Shown here in pieces: positions 1-8,886 of a stretch of DNA of 64,000 nucleotides. The DNA is taken from positions 1,798,001 through 1,862,000 of the forward strand of contig CBDIDG010000005.1 of assembly GCA_965277615.1 (NCBI GenBank). Direction: 5' to 3'. The position numbers and the translations under genes are program-made. Source of the stretch: Bog-532 sp965277615 (GTDB lineage: Bacteria; Actinomycetota; Actinomycetes; Streptosporangiales; Streptosporangiaceae). The notes below the pieces were generated by a model. That model worked only from the letters and a program-made list of their open reading frames with translations. It did no database searches and was not told the DNA's origin. Positions within the stretch are counted from its first letter, which is position 1. Every line of letters starts with the position of its first letter.

Positions 1-1
1 T

Positions 2-358
2 CGTATCCGCGCCCTCGCCCGCCGCCAGCCCGCCGCCCGCGCCCGTGTCCTGCGCACAGCCGGAATCGAGCTCGACCCCGCCGTGAGGACCGCAACCCGG
101 GACGGACGGCCGCTGGACCTGTCGGTCAAAGAGTTCGCCGTCCTGGAGGTCCTGCTGCACGCCAGCCCGGCGTTCCTGTCCGCCGAGGACCTCCTGGAGA
201 AAGCGTGGGACGAGCAGGCCGACCCATTCACCACCACCGTCACCGTCACCATCAGCCGCTTGCGCCGCAAACTCGGCGACCCGCCTGTCATCACCACTAC
301 CCCAGGCGTCGGGTACCGCATCGCCAGCCAGGTAGAAGACCAGCCCTCTGCTACCTGA
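2..358 (+). CDS. Response regulator, OmpR/PhoB family, 3' part only
   Basis: The reading frame is open from the window edge, so the receiver domain lies outside. The visible residues form a winged-helix DNA-binding domain: an RPLDLSVKEFAVLEVLL strand-helix, the recognition stretch TVTVTISRLRRKLGD and the closing hairpin TPGVGYRI, the classic ending of OmpR/PhoB regulators. In the family, phosphorylation of the missing receiver drives dimeric DNA binding. No cognate kinase is visible downstream; it may lie upstream. The ATG-like start at 83 is internal to the domain and is not the true start. Confidence 0.9.
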   Translation, partial: RIRALARRQPAARARVLRTAGIELDPAVRTATRDGRPLDLSVKEFAVLEVLLHASPAFLSAEDLLEKAWDEQADPFTTTVTVTISRLRRKLGDPPVITTTPGVGYRIASQVEDQPSAT

Positions 359-366
359 CCTACGTG

Positions 367-395
367 CTGTGAACACGGTCAGCGGCGTGGCCGTG
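367..395 (+). repeat. Dispersed 29-bp repeat, copy 1
   Basis: This stretch matches 8055-8083 at 27 of 29 positions; the shared core is CGGTCAGCGGCGTGGCCG. Both copies are in the same orientation in the leader of a small gene, about 175 bp (here) and 23 bp (second copy) before the start codon. No function is recognised. Confidence 0.5.
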
Positions 396-569
396 GTCTG
401 CTCGCCGAGCCAGCTGTTAGCATCGAGAGTCGCAGATGCCCGACGAAACAAGCGAAAATCGATGTTTTGCTCGACGGGATACAGACCTGATTCACTGACC
501 GTCCGGGTACTGCTTGCTCCCTGCCGACGGACCCAGCCGTCCACCCGCGCAAGTGAAGGAGCCCGCATC

Positions 570-869
570 ATGGTCACCAAAGCTCTCCTGGTACGTCTCG
601 AGGCCCTGCCGGGCAAGGAGGCGGAACTCGCAGACTTCCTCACCGGAGCGCGGTCGATCGTGATGGAGGAGCCAGGCACCATCGCCTGGTTCGCCATCCA
701 ATTTGGCCCCTCGACCTTTGGCGTGTACGACGTGTTCCCCGACGACGCAGCCCGAGACGCTCACCTCGCCGGCGGCGTGGGCCAGGCGCTCGGACCCAAT
801 ACCGGCGTGCTCTTCTCCGAGCCGCAGATCGAGAAGATCGACGTAATCGCTGACAAGCTCCCGGGGTAA
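570..869 (+). CDS. Antibiotic biosynthesis monooxygenase (ABM) fold protein
   Basis: A 99-residue protein with the ABM ferredoxin-like fold pattern: beta strand TKALLVRLEALPG, a helix rich in Glu/Ala, the FGPSTFGVYDVFPD strand-turn and a C-terminal IEKIDVIADKLPG strand. ABM proteins are small dimers; some oxidise polyketides without cofactors, others are of unknown use. The ATG at 570 was chosen because GAAGGA lies nine bases upstream and family members begin with MVTK; a longer in-frame start at 369 adds a sequence that does not resemble the family. The gene is monocistronic. A second protein with a probable related fold lies at 10037-10540. Specific activity cannot be assigned. Confidence 0.8.
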   Translation: MVTKALLVRLEALPGKEAELADFLTGARSIVMEEPGTIAWFAIQFGPSTFGVYDVFPDDAARDAHLAGGVGQALGPNTGVLFSEPQIEKIDVIADKLPG

Positions 870-936
870 CCGGCTGCGCGCTTGGTACTCTGCCGTCAGC
901 CCGCACTGAAGCGCGGCCGCAGATCGCTGGGCGCAG

Positions 937-3448
937 GTGGCGCCCAAGCCCAGCGACGTCACCGGGCAGTGGCTGGGCCGGCCGGGCTGGCTGTACGGGT
1001 CCGGCGGCTGCGGTTATGGTGCCGGTGTGGGGCGTTCTGCGTCTGCCGGCCTGGCCGATGGCGTGCATGGCTTCCCGGCCGCCCTGACCAGTTTCGTCGG
1101 CCGGGCCGGGCCGTCGCGCGAGGTGGCGGGGCTGCTGGCCGAGCGCCGGCTGGTGACGGTGACCGGGCCGGGCGGATCGGGCAAGACCCGGCTGGCCACC
1201 GAGGTCGCCCGGCGGGTGGCGGACCGGTTCGCGGACGGGACGTGGCTGGCCGAGCTGGCGCCCGTGGCCGACCCGGCGGCGGTGGCCACCGCGGTGGCCG
1301 CGGCCTTGGGGGTGCGGGAGCAGCCGGGGGTACCGGCTGCGGAGGTGGTGGCGCAGGCGCTGGCCCGGCAGCAGCTGCTGCTGGTGCTGGATAACTGCGA
1401 GCACGTGATCGGCGCGGCCGCGGAGCTGTGCGCCGGGCTGCTGGGCGCTTGTGATGACGTGAAGATCCTGGCCACCAGCCGGGAGCCGCTGGCGGTAGGG
1501 GGTGAGGCCCGGTACCGGCTGGCGCCGCTGGCGCTGCCGGACCTGGAGGACCTGGCCGTGCCGGCCGGGGCGGAAGCGGTGGTGCTGTTCGCGGACCGTG
1601 CCCGCAGCGCTGACGCCCGTTTTGTGCTGGATGACCGGACTGGCCCGGTGGTGGCGCGGCTGGTGGCCCGGCTGGATGGGATGCCGCTGGCGATCGAGCT
1701 GGCCGCGGCGCGGGTGGAGGCGCTGGGCGTGGCGCAGCTGCTGGATCGGCTGGGTGACGGGTTCGCGCTGCTGGCGGGCGGGGACCGGCTGGCGCCGTCG
1801 CGGCAGCGGTCGCTCGCGGCCACGGTCGAATGGAGTTACCAGCTGCTGGATGAGGCTGAGCGGCGGGTGTTCCGCCGGGTCTCGGTGTTCCCGGGGCCGT
1901 TCACGCTGGAGGCGGCTGAGGCGATCGCGGGGCCCGGCGCCGATCGGGCGGTGCTGCACCTGGTGGACTGCTCGCTGCTGGTCCCGCCGCAGCCGGGTGC
2001 CGATGGCCGGTCCCGGTACGCGATGCTGGAGACGCTGCGGGCCTACGGGAACCGGCTGCTCGCCCGGACCGGGGAGGATGACGCGGCGGCGGCCGCGCTG
2101 GCCCGGTGGGCGCTGGAGGTGGCCGAGCGGGCGGCCGCGGGTCTGCAGACCAGTACAGCCGAGGAGCAGGATGCCGCGCGGTGGCTGGACGCCGAGGATG
2201 CCGCTATGGGGCAGGTGCTGGCCTGGGCGATAGACCACGATCTGCTGCGGCCGTGCGGCTGGCGACCGCGCTGGGCTGGTGGTGGGTGCTGCGGGGCCGG
2301 CTGCCGGGCCAGTACGGGCTGCTCCGCGAGGTGGCCCGGCGTGCCGAGGCGGGCAGCTATGGCTCGTGCGCCGTCCAGCAGTGGCTGGGCATGGCCGCGC
2401 TATTCTCCGACGACCAGGCCGGGGCGCTGGAGCATTTCACCGCGCTGTGCGACGCGGCCCCGGACGGGGGGCCGTCCCGGACGCGGGCCGACGGCCTGGC
2501 CGGGCGGGCGGTAGTACTGCTTAACCTGGGCCGGACCGGCGAGGCGGCCGAGGAGGCCCGCCGGTCGCTGGCGGTGGCCCGGGAGATCGGCTATCCGGAG
2601 GGGAGGTTTTGGCCCTGGGCACCCTTTGCTTCACCGCCCAGTCCTGCGATGACTTCGACGGCGCGGTGCAGCTGGCCCGGCAGGCCGCGCAGATCACCGT
2701 CGGCGTGCCCGGGCGGTCCGTCCGGTGGTGCAGCCATGTCTTGACCGGCGCCCTGATCGCCGCCGGGGACCTGGCCGCCGCCGATCATGTCTGCGCGGAG
2801 GGTCTGGCCCGGTCCCGGGAGACCGGCGATCTGTTCAACCGGTTGGGCCTGCTGCCGAACATGGCGATCCTGGACTTGCACGCAGGCCGCCTCGAGGACG
2901 CCGCCGCGCACCTGAGGGAAGAGCTCCAGCTGGGGGTGCGGGTCGGCGGCTGGCTCGAGGTGACCAACAGCCTGGACGGCTGCGGGTTCCTGTGCGCCGC
3001 GACCGCACGCCCGGCCGAGGCCGTCACGATCTGGGCCGCCGAGGCCGCGCTCGCCCAGCAAGCGGGTGTTGTGGAATGGCCCGCAGACGTGCGCCTCCGG
3101 GAGGAGCCCCTGCGCGCCGCCCGCCAAGCGCTCGGGCCCGACCGGACCCGTGCCGCCGAAGAACGCGGTGCGGCGATGAGCCTGGCCACCGCGGCCGAAT
3201 ACGCTCTCCTGCTCACCGGACCCGACACGGAGCAGACCCAGGCGCCGCCGGGCCTGGACCAGCTCAGCCAACGGGAACGGGAGCTGGTCACCCTGGTCGC
3301 GCAGGGCCGCACCGACGCCCAGATTGCGGCCGAGCTGTACATCAGCGTCAGCACCGTCCGCTCGCACCTGGACCGGATCCGCGACAAAACCGGCTGCCGC
3401 CGCCGGGCCGACCTGACCCGGCTGGCCCTGACCACCGGCCTGGTGTAA
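937..3448 (+). pseudogene. AAA/NB-ARC ATPase LuxR-type regulator with two frameshifts
   Basis: Three overlapping frames give one regulator. The N-terminal part has Walker A (GPGGSGKT) and Walker B (LLLVLDNCEHV) of AfsR-like predicted ATPases. The middle is TPR-like. The end is a LuxR helix-turn-helix (LSQREREL...STVRSHLDRIRDKTG). The frame moves by one base near 2250 and again in the G run at 2600-2603. In both places restoring a single G rejoins the protein smoothly (LLRAVRLATALG and YPEGEVLALG). Start is GTG 937 or GTG 1027. Either this is a recent pseudogene or both deletions are homopolymer sequencing errors. The HTH and ATPase motifs are otherwise intact. Confidence 0.8.
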
Positions 3449-3483
3449 GCACGCCCCAGACCCGAAAGGGTAATCACCGTGAA

Positions 3484-3517
3484 GCGGGCCCCCGGCCGTT
3501 CCCGGCTGGGGGCCCGC
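3484..3517. terminator. Bidirectional stem-loop between convergent genes
   Basis: Arms GCGGGCCCCCGGCC and GGCTGGGGGCCCGC pair at 13 of 14 positions around a GTTCCC loop, followed by TCTGTTT on the plus strand. It sits between the stop codons of the LuxR-type gene and the neprosin-like gene. Confidence 0.75.
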
Positions 3518-3526
3518 TCTGTTTGG

Positions 3527-4309
3527 CTAGCTGCCGAAGGTGAAGCCAGTTCCGCTGGCGCTCGTGATCCGGTACGGGGAACTGATGCTGAACGCGGTGA
3601 GGTGGCTGCCGGTGTCGGTCTGGTAGTTGCTGACGCGCCCGTTCATCGTCGGGGCGAGGGATCCGCCCGGCGAGTTGTTGAAGACTTCGCCGTAGGTCTG
3701 CGTCTCGGTAACGGCACCGAAGCCGCCCGGCCAGTACGACTCGGGGATGTAGCCGAAGTATTTGCCGCCGTAAGTGAACCAGACGTTCCCGCCGGTGATC
3801 CAGTAGCCAAACTCAGGGCTGGTGCCGACCGGCGGGTTGAACGAGCCGGGCTTGACCGAAGTTGATGACACGAAGCCGGTTTCGTAGCCGTTGAAGTTCC
3901 CGGCCGTCCAGGCCGTCGTGAAGAGCGTCGGCTTCGTCGTCGCATTCTGCGCGTCGGAGCTGACGCCGAACTCGAAGGCGTTACCGGCTGCGTCCCGGAC
4001 GAAGGTCTCGGTCAGGGAGTGGTTGTCCTCGGTAGAGCCGGTATGGTCCTTGAGCTGCTGGCTCTGGATGAGAAAGTGTTCCTGCATCCAGCTCGGCCCG
4101 GCCGGGCCGCTATCGAATCCGGTGGCCCAGGAATACTGCTCGCCGGCCGTGTTGTGGACGACGGTGACGGGGGAAGAGCTAGTGACCTTCCCGGGGACCA
4201 GCTCGTGTGCGGACTGGTGTGTACTGGCGCTAGCGCCGAGCGCTGGGAATAGAAGGGCAGCAAGCGTAACACCGGCACCGGCTGTGATAGTGGCCATGGT
4301 CTTGCTCAC
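3527..4309 (-). CDS. Secreted neprosin-family protein
   Basis: A 260-residue exported protein. Residues 1-29 form a signal peptide (basic start, hydrophobic VTLAALLFPALG, likely cleavage after ASA). Residues 100-220 match the neprosin domain: FEFGVSSD near 112, LFTTAW near 129, GNVWFTYGGKYFGYIPESYW near 174-193 and TYGEV near 205. Neprosins are glutamic peptidases; E113 and E208 sit in the regions where family catalytic glutamates are expected, but that is inference. GTG 4309 is the start (AGAGAG upstream); ATG four codons later is an alternative. The gene is convergent with the LuxR-type gene and shares its terminator. No partner gene is obvious. Confidence 0.75.
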   Translation of the reverse strand: MSKTMATITAGAGVTLAALLFPALGASASTHQSAHELVPGKVTSSSPVTVVHNTAGEQYSWATGFDSGPAGPSWMQEHFLIQSQQLKDHTGSTEDNHSLTETFVRDAAGNAFEFGVSSDAQNATTKPTLFTTAWTAGNFNGYETGFVSSTSVKPGSFNPPVGTSPEFGYWITGGNVWFTYGGKYFGYIPESYWPGGFGAVTETQTYGEVFNNSPGGSLAPTMNGRVSNYQTDTGSHLTAFSISSPYRITSASGTGFTFGS

Positions 4310-4492
4310 GTTTTATTTCTCTCTGAAATATCGACGGCCTGCACGGGAAAAGAATTGAGGTTCTTTTCTGCTTCTGGGCTCAGTTTGCTTGGCGAGAGTA
4401 GCGGCACGGTTTGCCGGCCGGTTGCACCCCGGTTGCACGAGGACGGCCACGCGACATTCATAATGGCCGGTTAATAATTTCAAAAGTAAAAA

Positions 4493-4529
4493 GGCCTCCA
4501 GCTGTCCCGGGCCGGGACAGCTGGAGGCC
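4493..4529 (-). terminator. Intrinsic terminator of the 597-residue secreted protein gene
   Basis: A perfect dyad with 18-bp arms (GGCCTCCAGCTGTCCCGG) around one central base. On the minus strand it is followed by TTTTTACTTTTG, so it fits a classical intrinsic terminator for the gene ending at 4677. The rest of 4310-4676 holds the AT-rich promoter region of the neprosin-like gene and one more stem-loop. Confidence 0.85.
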
Positions 4530-4621
4530 GCTACGTCGCGCGACGGCGCGCCTAAATCATCGATCGGAAAATCCGGTGGCCGCGTTTTGTGACCATGGTC
4601 GTGACTGAGACGGGGTAAGAG

Positions 4622-4668
4622 GACGGGCAGGGATCCAGGCCTGGACCGAACCTGAAGCCCTGCCCGTC
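4622..4668 (-). other. Stem-loop directly after the stop codon
   Basis: Arms GACGGGCAGGG and CCCTGCCCGTC pair perfectly (11 bp) around a 25-base loop. It begins nine bases after the stop of the gene at 4677 and precedes the intrinsic terminator at 4493-4529, so it may be a 3' stability element or a first termination signal. Confidence 0.55.
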
Positions 4669-4676
4669 AGCGGGAC

Positions 4677-6470
4677 CTAGCGCCCGGACACCTCGAAAAC
4701 GTAGGTGCCCCAGTTGTCGTAGGGATCCCAGTCGGCTTTGGGCGGAATGTACTCGGTGGCCAGCCAGAGACCGGAACCGCCCGGGTCAGGCGCGACGAAC
4801 GAGTAGTCGCCCCAGCGGGCCGTGCTGTACGGCGGCGCATCGGAGAAGCTCAGGTGCGGGCCGCTTCCCGCCGCCACGGTCGTGATCCGGCCGGAGCCCA
4901 GCATCGTGTACGCGGCGCTGGGGTTGATGGTCTTGCTGGTGATCGTGAAAACCATCGCGGCGGGTCCCCGCTGCTGGGGCTGCAGAGCAGGGTAGAGGAG
5001 GTTCGCGCCCTTGGCTACGACGTATCCCTGGCTGGTCACGTCGGGTCGGCCGGGGTTGATCTCGAACCATGCGGCCGCGTCGGTGGTGACCCCGTGCACG
5101 GTCACTGCGGCGTCCAGAGCCGTCCACAGCTCAACTCCGCGGTAGGTCCGGGTCACCTCGACCGGCGCACTCATCCGGCTGTCGTCAGGGTTGAGGGCCG
5201 CTTCCGAGGTGATGGTATTGGTGCCCTCCGGACCGGCGTAGGTATAAGTCGAGCCGTCGCCGGTGCTGGTCGCGGGGACGGGGAACGCGTACGACTCGCT
5301 GGGCGCGGCGGCACCGGTGAGCGTGGGCGACCCGGAACCGCTCGTCACCGCGGAGGTGCCGGTGAGCGTCCATGAGCCGACCGAGTGGCCGACGGGGTTG
5401 TTGTCCCCGTTGGCCAGGAACGGGAAGGAGTTCACCAGGTAACCGGTACCGGAACCAGTGTTGATCGCGGGATCCAGCCCGGTCACCGGGATGCCGGACA
5501 GCGAGACCGGCCCGAGCACCGAGTCGCTGACCGTCTTGGCCTCGCTGACGAGCTGCGGCTTGGAGATGGTCAGGACGATGGCACCTTCGTAGTTCGATTC
5601 TGTCGGGCCGCAGTATTCGTCAGTGGAGATGATCAGTGCGTTGTTGTCGAACCCGGTCTTCGGCTGATCCCCGAAGCAGTCTGCCTTGGCCGGGCCGCCG
5701 AGCGAGGTGTCGAACTGGTAGGCGGCCACGCCGTGGGCGTTCATGACGGTCACGTCGACCGTGGTGTTGTTGTCGTCGGCGGCTGGCCCGGTAGCGACCG
5801 GAAAGCCGATCTCGGTGAAGTAGAAGCTCTGTGTGCCGGGGTCATACAGGCAGCGCACGTCACCCTCCGAGTACGGGTCCTGGAAGATGGTGGACAGGGT
5901 CACATCCGGGCGCAGCGCCTTGCCGCTCGGGCTCGTCTCCTGGGCCGCGATGTTGACCGGCTCCCAGACCGCTTTCGGGTGGCCGTTCAGGGTCGCGTCG
6001 TAACCTACGCACAGTCCCTGGTCCGGTGGGGTGATCGGCGTCTTGTTCAGGCTGTCAGAGATCAGGTTGTCCATGCCATTGAACTGGTGGACCAGCCCGC
6101 CCCCGGGCGAACCGCCAGCGGGGCTTCCCGCGCTGAGTGCCGCATTCGCGCTCGCCGACGGCGCCGCCGCACCGCTCCCGGACGATCCGGCCGAACGCTG
6201 TGCGGCCAGCGGGGCGAACACGTGCGGCCCCTGATTGTGGAAGATGGAGGTGACCACCGGGAAGCTGGAAACGGTGGCCGCCTGGGTCAACCGGGCCGCG
6301 GACCCGGGGCTGCCGTGATAGGTACCCGATGAGATAGCGGGCGAGGCCGCGATGTTCGAGGATGCCGCAGCCACGGATCCCGTGGCCGGAAGCAGCAGTA
6401 GGGGGCTGACGGCCGCCCCGACCGCAGCGATGAGCGACGCACGTTTCAACTTGTCCTCCCAGGTCCGCAC
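4677..6470 (-). CDS. Large secreted protein of unknown function
   Basis: A 597-residue protein with a signal peptide (MRTWEDKLKRASLIAAVG, hydrophobic to about residue 35), then a low-complexity Ala/Ser/Gly linker to about residue 125. The remainder is soluble and rich in Asp, Thr, Tyr and Gly with recurring short beta-strand motifs (YDPGTQSFYFTEIGFP, AAWFEINPGRPDV, ARWGDYSFVAPDP), which suggests a beta-propeller or similar all-beta fold. The GDYSF...LWLATEY ending recalls extracellular repeat proteins of actinomycetes. No catalytic motif is recognised. It is monocistronic, with two strong stem-loops after the stop, and lies in a row of minus-strand exported proteins. Confidence 0.7.
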   Translation of the reverse strand: MRTWEDKLKRASLIAAVGAAVSPLLLLPATGSVAAASSNIAASPAISSGTYHGSPGSAARLTQAATVSSFPVVTSIFHNQGPHVFAPLAAQRSAGSSGSGAAAPSASANAALSAGSPAGGSPGGGLVHQFNGMDNLISDSLNKTPITPPDQGLCVGYDATLNGHPKAVWEPVNIAAQETSPSGKALRPDVTLSTIFQDPYSEGDVRCLYDPGTQSFYFTEIGFPVATGPAADDNNTTVDVTVMNAHGVAAYQFDTSLGGPAKADCFGDQPKTGFDNNALIISTDEYCGPTESNYEGAIVLTISKPQLVSEAKTVSDSVLGPVSLSGIPVTGLDPAINTGSGTGYLVNSFPFLANGDNNPVGHSVGSWTLTGTSAVTSGSGSPTLTGAAAPSESYAFPVPATSTGDGSTYTYAGPEGTNTITSEAALNPDDSRMSAPVEVTRTYRGVELWTALDAAVTVHGVTTDAAAWFEINPGRPDVTSQGYVVAKGANLLYPALQPQQRGPAAMVFTITSKTINPSAAYTMLGSGRITTVAAGSGPHLSFSDAPPYSTARWGDYSFVAPDPGGSGLWLATEYIPPKADWDPYDNWGTYVFEVSGR

Positions 6471-6556
6471 GATAGCGGGAAGAACTAAACGCTAATAGCA
6501 CCGAACCAAACAGGGAAGACCATTTCAGCGGTCAGGTCATCGCGCGCATCTTTCCC

Positions 6557-7858
6557 CTACTTGAAGGGGACGGTGACCGGGCCGGGTAGGGGCTGGTAGA
6601 CAGCAAAGAAGTCACGGTCGTCGGGGACGAGATAACGGTGGGGCGACTGCATCGGGTTGGCCGCAACCATCGTAGGGACGAGTCCGTTGGTGTCGTGGGT
6701 GTAAGTGATCAAGGTGTGCCACTCGGGGTTGATGTCAAATTCCATCGCCCGAACTGCGCCGGCGTGCTGGAGGATCTTCGCCAAGGTGATCACGGTCTGA
6801 TCGTCGGCGGCGACGTAGATAAGGTTGCCGCGACTGTCGATGCCGACACCGCTGCGCCAGACGCGGGTCAGGCCGCCGAGCGTATACCCCCACTGCGGGC
6901 TGTTCGGGTTGTCGTCCAGCTGCGGGTTCAGCTTCCCGTCCCAGACGATGGGGGCGAGGCTCTGGCGGGCCCACGCGACGTCCGAGCCCGCATCGTGGCC
7001 GCCGTGCCAGTTCAGGATCGCGATGCGACCGTCGCGGTAACCGATGAGCGTGGCGTTGCCGTCCTTCAGCGGCTCGTTCGTGCGGCCGTTGTCGGCCGAG
7101 CCGTTAGCGCCGTCGGTGTAGGTGAAGCCGCCGTTGAAGGTCGCCAGCAGCCGCGAGCGCTGATCGTCTGGGACCATCGCCGGCCCGCGTACGGCGGCGT
7201 TTGGCGGCTCGTAGCGGCCCGGGTAGTAGCCGATCTCGGTGCGTGTGTGGTCGAACCAGGCGACGTAGGCGACTATCTGGGGATAGGCGAGCTCAGGGCG
7301 GAAGGTCGTCAGCAGTACCGGTGGGCCGCCCTTGGCCGGCGGGCCGGTCGGCTTCCAGACTCCTTCGCCGGGCAGCGGGTGCGGGAAGACCGGCTTGACC
7401 GGCGGCGGCCAGGCTGCGGTCTGTGACTTCGGGGAGCTGCTCTGCGTGGGGACGCTGGTCCGCGCCGGGGTCTGCCCGACCGTCGGCAGGGTCTTCAGCT
7501 GCGGGCCGCCCGTCTTTGGCGCGTTCACGGTGTAGTAGACGTGCTCGCCCCGGTCGACCAGCCAGTTGCCGAAAGGGACCTCGTTTCTGACCCATTCGGC
7601 GCTGTGCTCGCCCAAGGTCATGCTTGTCGGCTGCAGCGTCCAGGCGGTATACGAGACAACCGCCCATGACAGCACAATGAGGAATGGGGCCGCGATCGCG
7701 ATACGCCGGACCCGCCGTCTGCGCCGGACCGCATGGCCGCCCGGCTGCTCTGCCTGGGCCGCGCCCTCGATGTCCGACGCCGGAACCGATGGTGACTCTG
7801 CCTCATCCGACGGAGCATTCACACCGGAACCGGTGCCAGATCGCCGCAGCCGCCTCAT
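6557..7858 (-). CDS. Membrane-anchored phosphodiester glycosidase (NAGPA-like) domain protein
   Basis: A 433-residue protein. Residues 1-50 are charged and cytoplasmic, and IAIAAPFLIVLSWAVVSYTAW near 53-73 is a single membrane anchor. A Pro-rich linker follows. The extracytoplasmic part has the NAGPA-type pattern: LLATFNGGFTYTDG, NATLIGYRDGRIAILNW, GVGIDSRGNLIYVAADDQTVITLAKIL and the diagnostic AGAVRAMEFDIN. Family members hydrolyse GlcNAc-phosphodiester bonds or act on wall glycans. The orientation matches the preceding secreted gene, but an 86-base gap makes co-transcription uncertain. A basic RRRRRVRR block before the anchor fits inside-positive topology. Confidence 0.75.
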   Translation of the reverse strand: MRRLRRSGTGSGVNAPSDEAESPSVPASDIEGAAQAEQPGGHAVRRRRRVRRIAIAAPFLIVLSWAVVSYTAWTLQPTSMTLGEHSAEWVRNEVPFGNWLVDRGEHVYYTVNAPKTGGPQLKTLPTVGQTPARTSVPTQSSSPKSQTAAWPPPVKPVFPHPLPGEGVWKPTGPPAKGGPPVLLTTFRPELAYPQIVAYVAWFDHTRTEIGYYPGRYEPPNAAVRGPAMVPDDQRSRLLATFNGGFTYTDGANGSADNGRTNEPLKDGNATLIGYRDGRIAILNWHGGHDAGSDVAWARQSLAPIVWDGKLNPQLDDNPNSPQWGYTLGGLTRVWRSGVGIDSRGNLIYVAADDQTVITLAKILQHAGAVRAMEFDINPEWHTLITYTHDTNGLVPTMVAANPMQSPHRYLVPDDRDFFAVYQPLPGPVTVPFK

Positions 7859-8054
7859 CTCATTTGCGTCCTAAGCCTCGATCGAGTGAGCTCGCGCCTT
7901 GGTGCGACGTCGGATGTCCACCGCGCAGGAGTACCACGATGCCGCAAACACGGTAAGTCCGGTAAGAGCAAGCGATAAACAGATGCCGCCTGGCCCGGAC
8001 TACACGGTCTGGTGATGCGCTGGGCCGGCCACCGGACGGACGCTTGTGCTCTGG

Positions 8055-8083
8055 CTGTGAACCCGGTCAGCGGCGTGGCCGCG
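8055..8083 (+). repeat. Dispersed 29-bp repeat, copy 2
   Basis: 27 of 29 bases are shared with 367-395. It lies in the 247-base gap between the NAGPA-like gene and the DUF2267 gene, ending 22 bases before the DUF2267 start. The remainder of that gap shows nothing recognisable. Confidence 0.5.
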
Positions 8084-8105
8084 CCCCCGGCAGAAGGGCC
8101 CCTTC

Positions 8106-8477
8106 ATGAAGGAAGAGGAATTCGAGAAGGAAGTTTCCCGGCGCGCGGGCCTGCCGCGAGACCGGGCCCGGGTCCTCATCCGCGCCACGCTGGAGACTTT
8201 GGCGGACCGGCTGACCGCTGGTGAGGCCCACGACGTCGCCTCCCAGCTGCCCGCGCCGATGAAGGAGTGGCTGATCCCGGGCGTTCCGGAGGCCGAGCGC
8301 TTCGGCGTGGATGAGTTCATCCACCGGGTCAGCGACCGGGCCAGGGTCCCGCCCGAGGAAGCGCGTCGCGCGGTGAAGGCAGTGTTCACGACCCTGCACA
8401 AGGCCATAACCACCGGTGAATTCAAGGACATGCTGGCTCAGCTTCCAGACGAGTATCTGGAACTGGTGGAGTCCTAG
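8106..8477 (+). CDS. DUF2267 family protein
   Basis: A 123-residue acidic, all-helical protein with two similar halves, each holding a RARV/PxEEARRAV helix, a LADRLTAGEAHDVASQLP or TTGEFKDMLAQLPDEY stretch and a terminal acidic helix. This is the DUF2267 pattern, a domain of unknown function common in actinobacteria next to stress genes. The ATG at 8106 follows AGAAGGG at good spacing. The gene is 51 bases upstream of the UBP-type zinc-finger gene on the same strand, so the two are probably co-transcribed. Function unknown; cytoplasmic. Confidence 0.85.
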   Translation: MKEEEFEKEVSRRAGLPRDRARVLIRATLETLADRLTAGEAHDVASQLPAPMKEWLIPGVPEAERFGVDEFIHRVSDRARVPPEEARRAVKAVFTTLHKAITTGEFKDMLAQLPDEYLELVES

Positions 8478-8528
8478 GCTCCGGCGGTCGGGGACTGAAC
8501 CGCCCGACGTCGGCATCAGGAGGCTGCC

Positions 8529-8813
8529 ATGCTCTACCCGGAACCCGCGCTTGACCATGACCCGCACCTCAGCATGATCCGCCCGGTTCACCCGCGTACC
8601 CCGGACGGCTGCGAGGAGTGCCTGCTTCTCGGCTCGGAATGGTTCCATCTGCGCCTCTGCCTGACCTGCGGCCACGTCGGCTGCTGTGATTCCTCCCCGC
8701 TCCGCCATGCCCGCGAGCACGCCCACACGAGCGGTCACCCGATCGTGCGGTCCTTCGAGCCGGGCGAGGACTGGATGTGGTGCTACGTCGACGAGGCCTA
8801 CGTCCGGGCCTAG
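8529..8813 (+). CDS. UBP-type zinc finger protein
   Basis: A 94-residue protein that is essentially one zf-UBP domain. It shows the spaced ligands CEEC, CLTCGHVGCC, HAREHAHTSGHP and the aromatic ending EDWMWCYVDE. In eukaryotes this domain reads ubiquitin C-termini. Actinobacterial copies stand alone and their ligand is unknown. AGGAGG at 8518-8523 gives a strong ribosome site for the ATG. It follows the DUF2267 gene in a probable two-gene operon and ends just before a stem-loop. Confidence 0.85.
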   Translation: MLYPEPALDHDPHLSMIRPVHPRTPDGCEECLLLGSEWFHLRLCLTCGHVGCCDSSPLRHAREHAHTSGHPIVRSFEPGEDWMWCYVDEAYVRA

Positions 8814-8827
8814 CGCGGCGCGCACGC

Positions 8828-8859
8828 AGGGCCCGACCGCCTAGGCCGGTCGGCCCTTT
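8828..8859. terminator. Stem-loop between convergent genes
   Basis: AGGGCCCGACCG pairs with CGGTCGGCCCT with one bulged base and is followed by TTT. It lies between the zinc-finger gene and the convergent lipoprotein gene. Confidence 0.6.
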
Positions 8860-8886
8860 CCCAGGGCGAGCCCGATCGCCATCGCG

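Noticed and set aside
640..2238. A 532-residue minus-strand frame opposite the LuxR-type regulator
   Set aside because: Composition is Arg/Pro/Gln-rich without domains, as expected of the reverse complement of a GC-rich gene.
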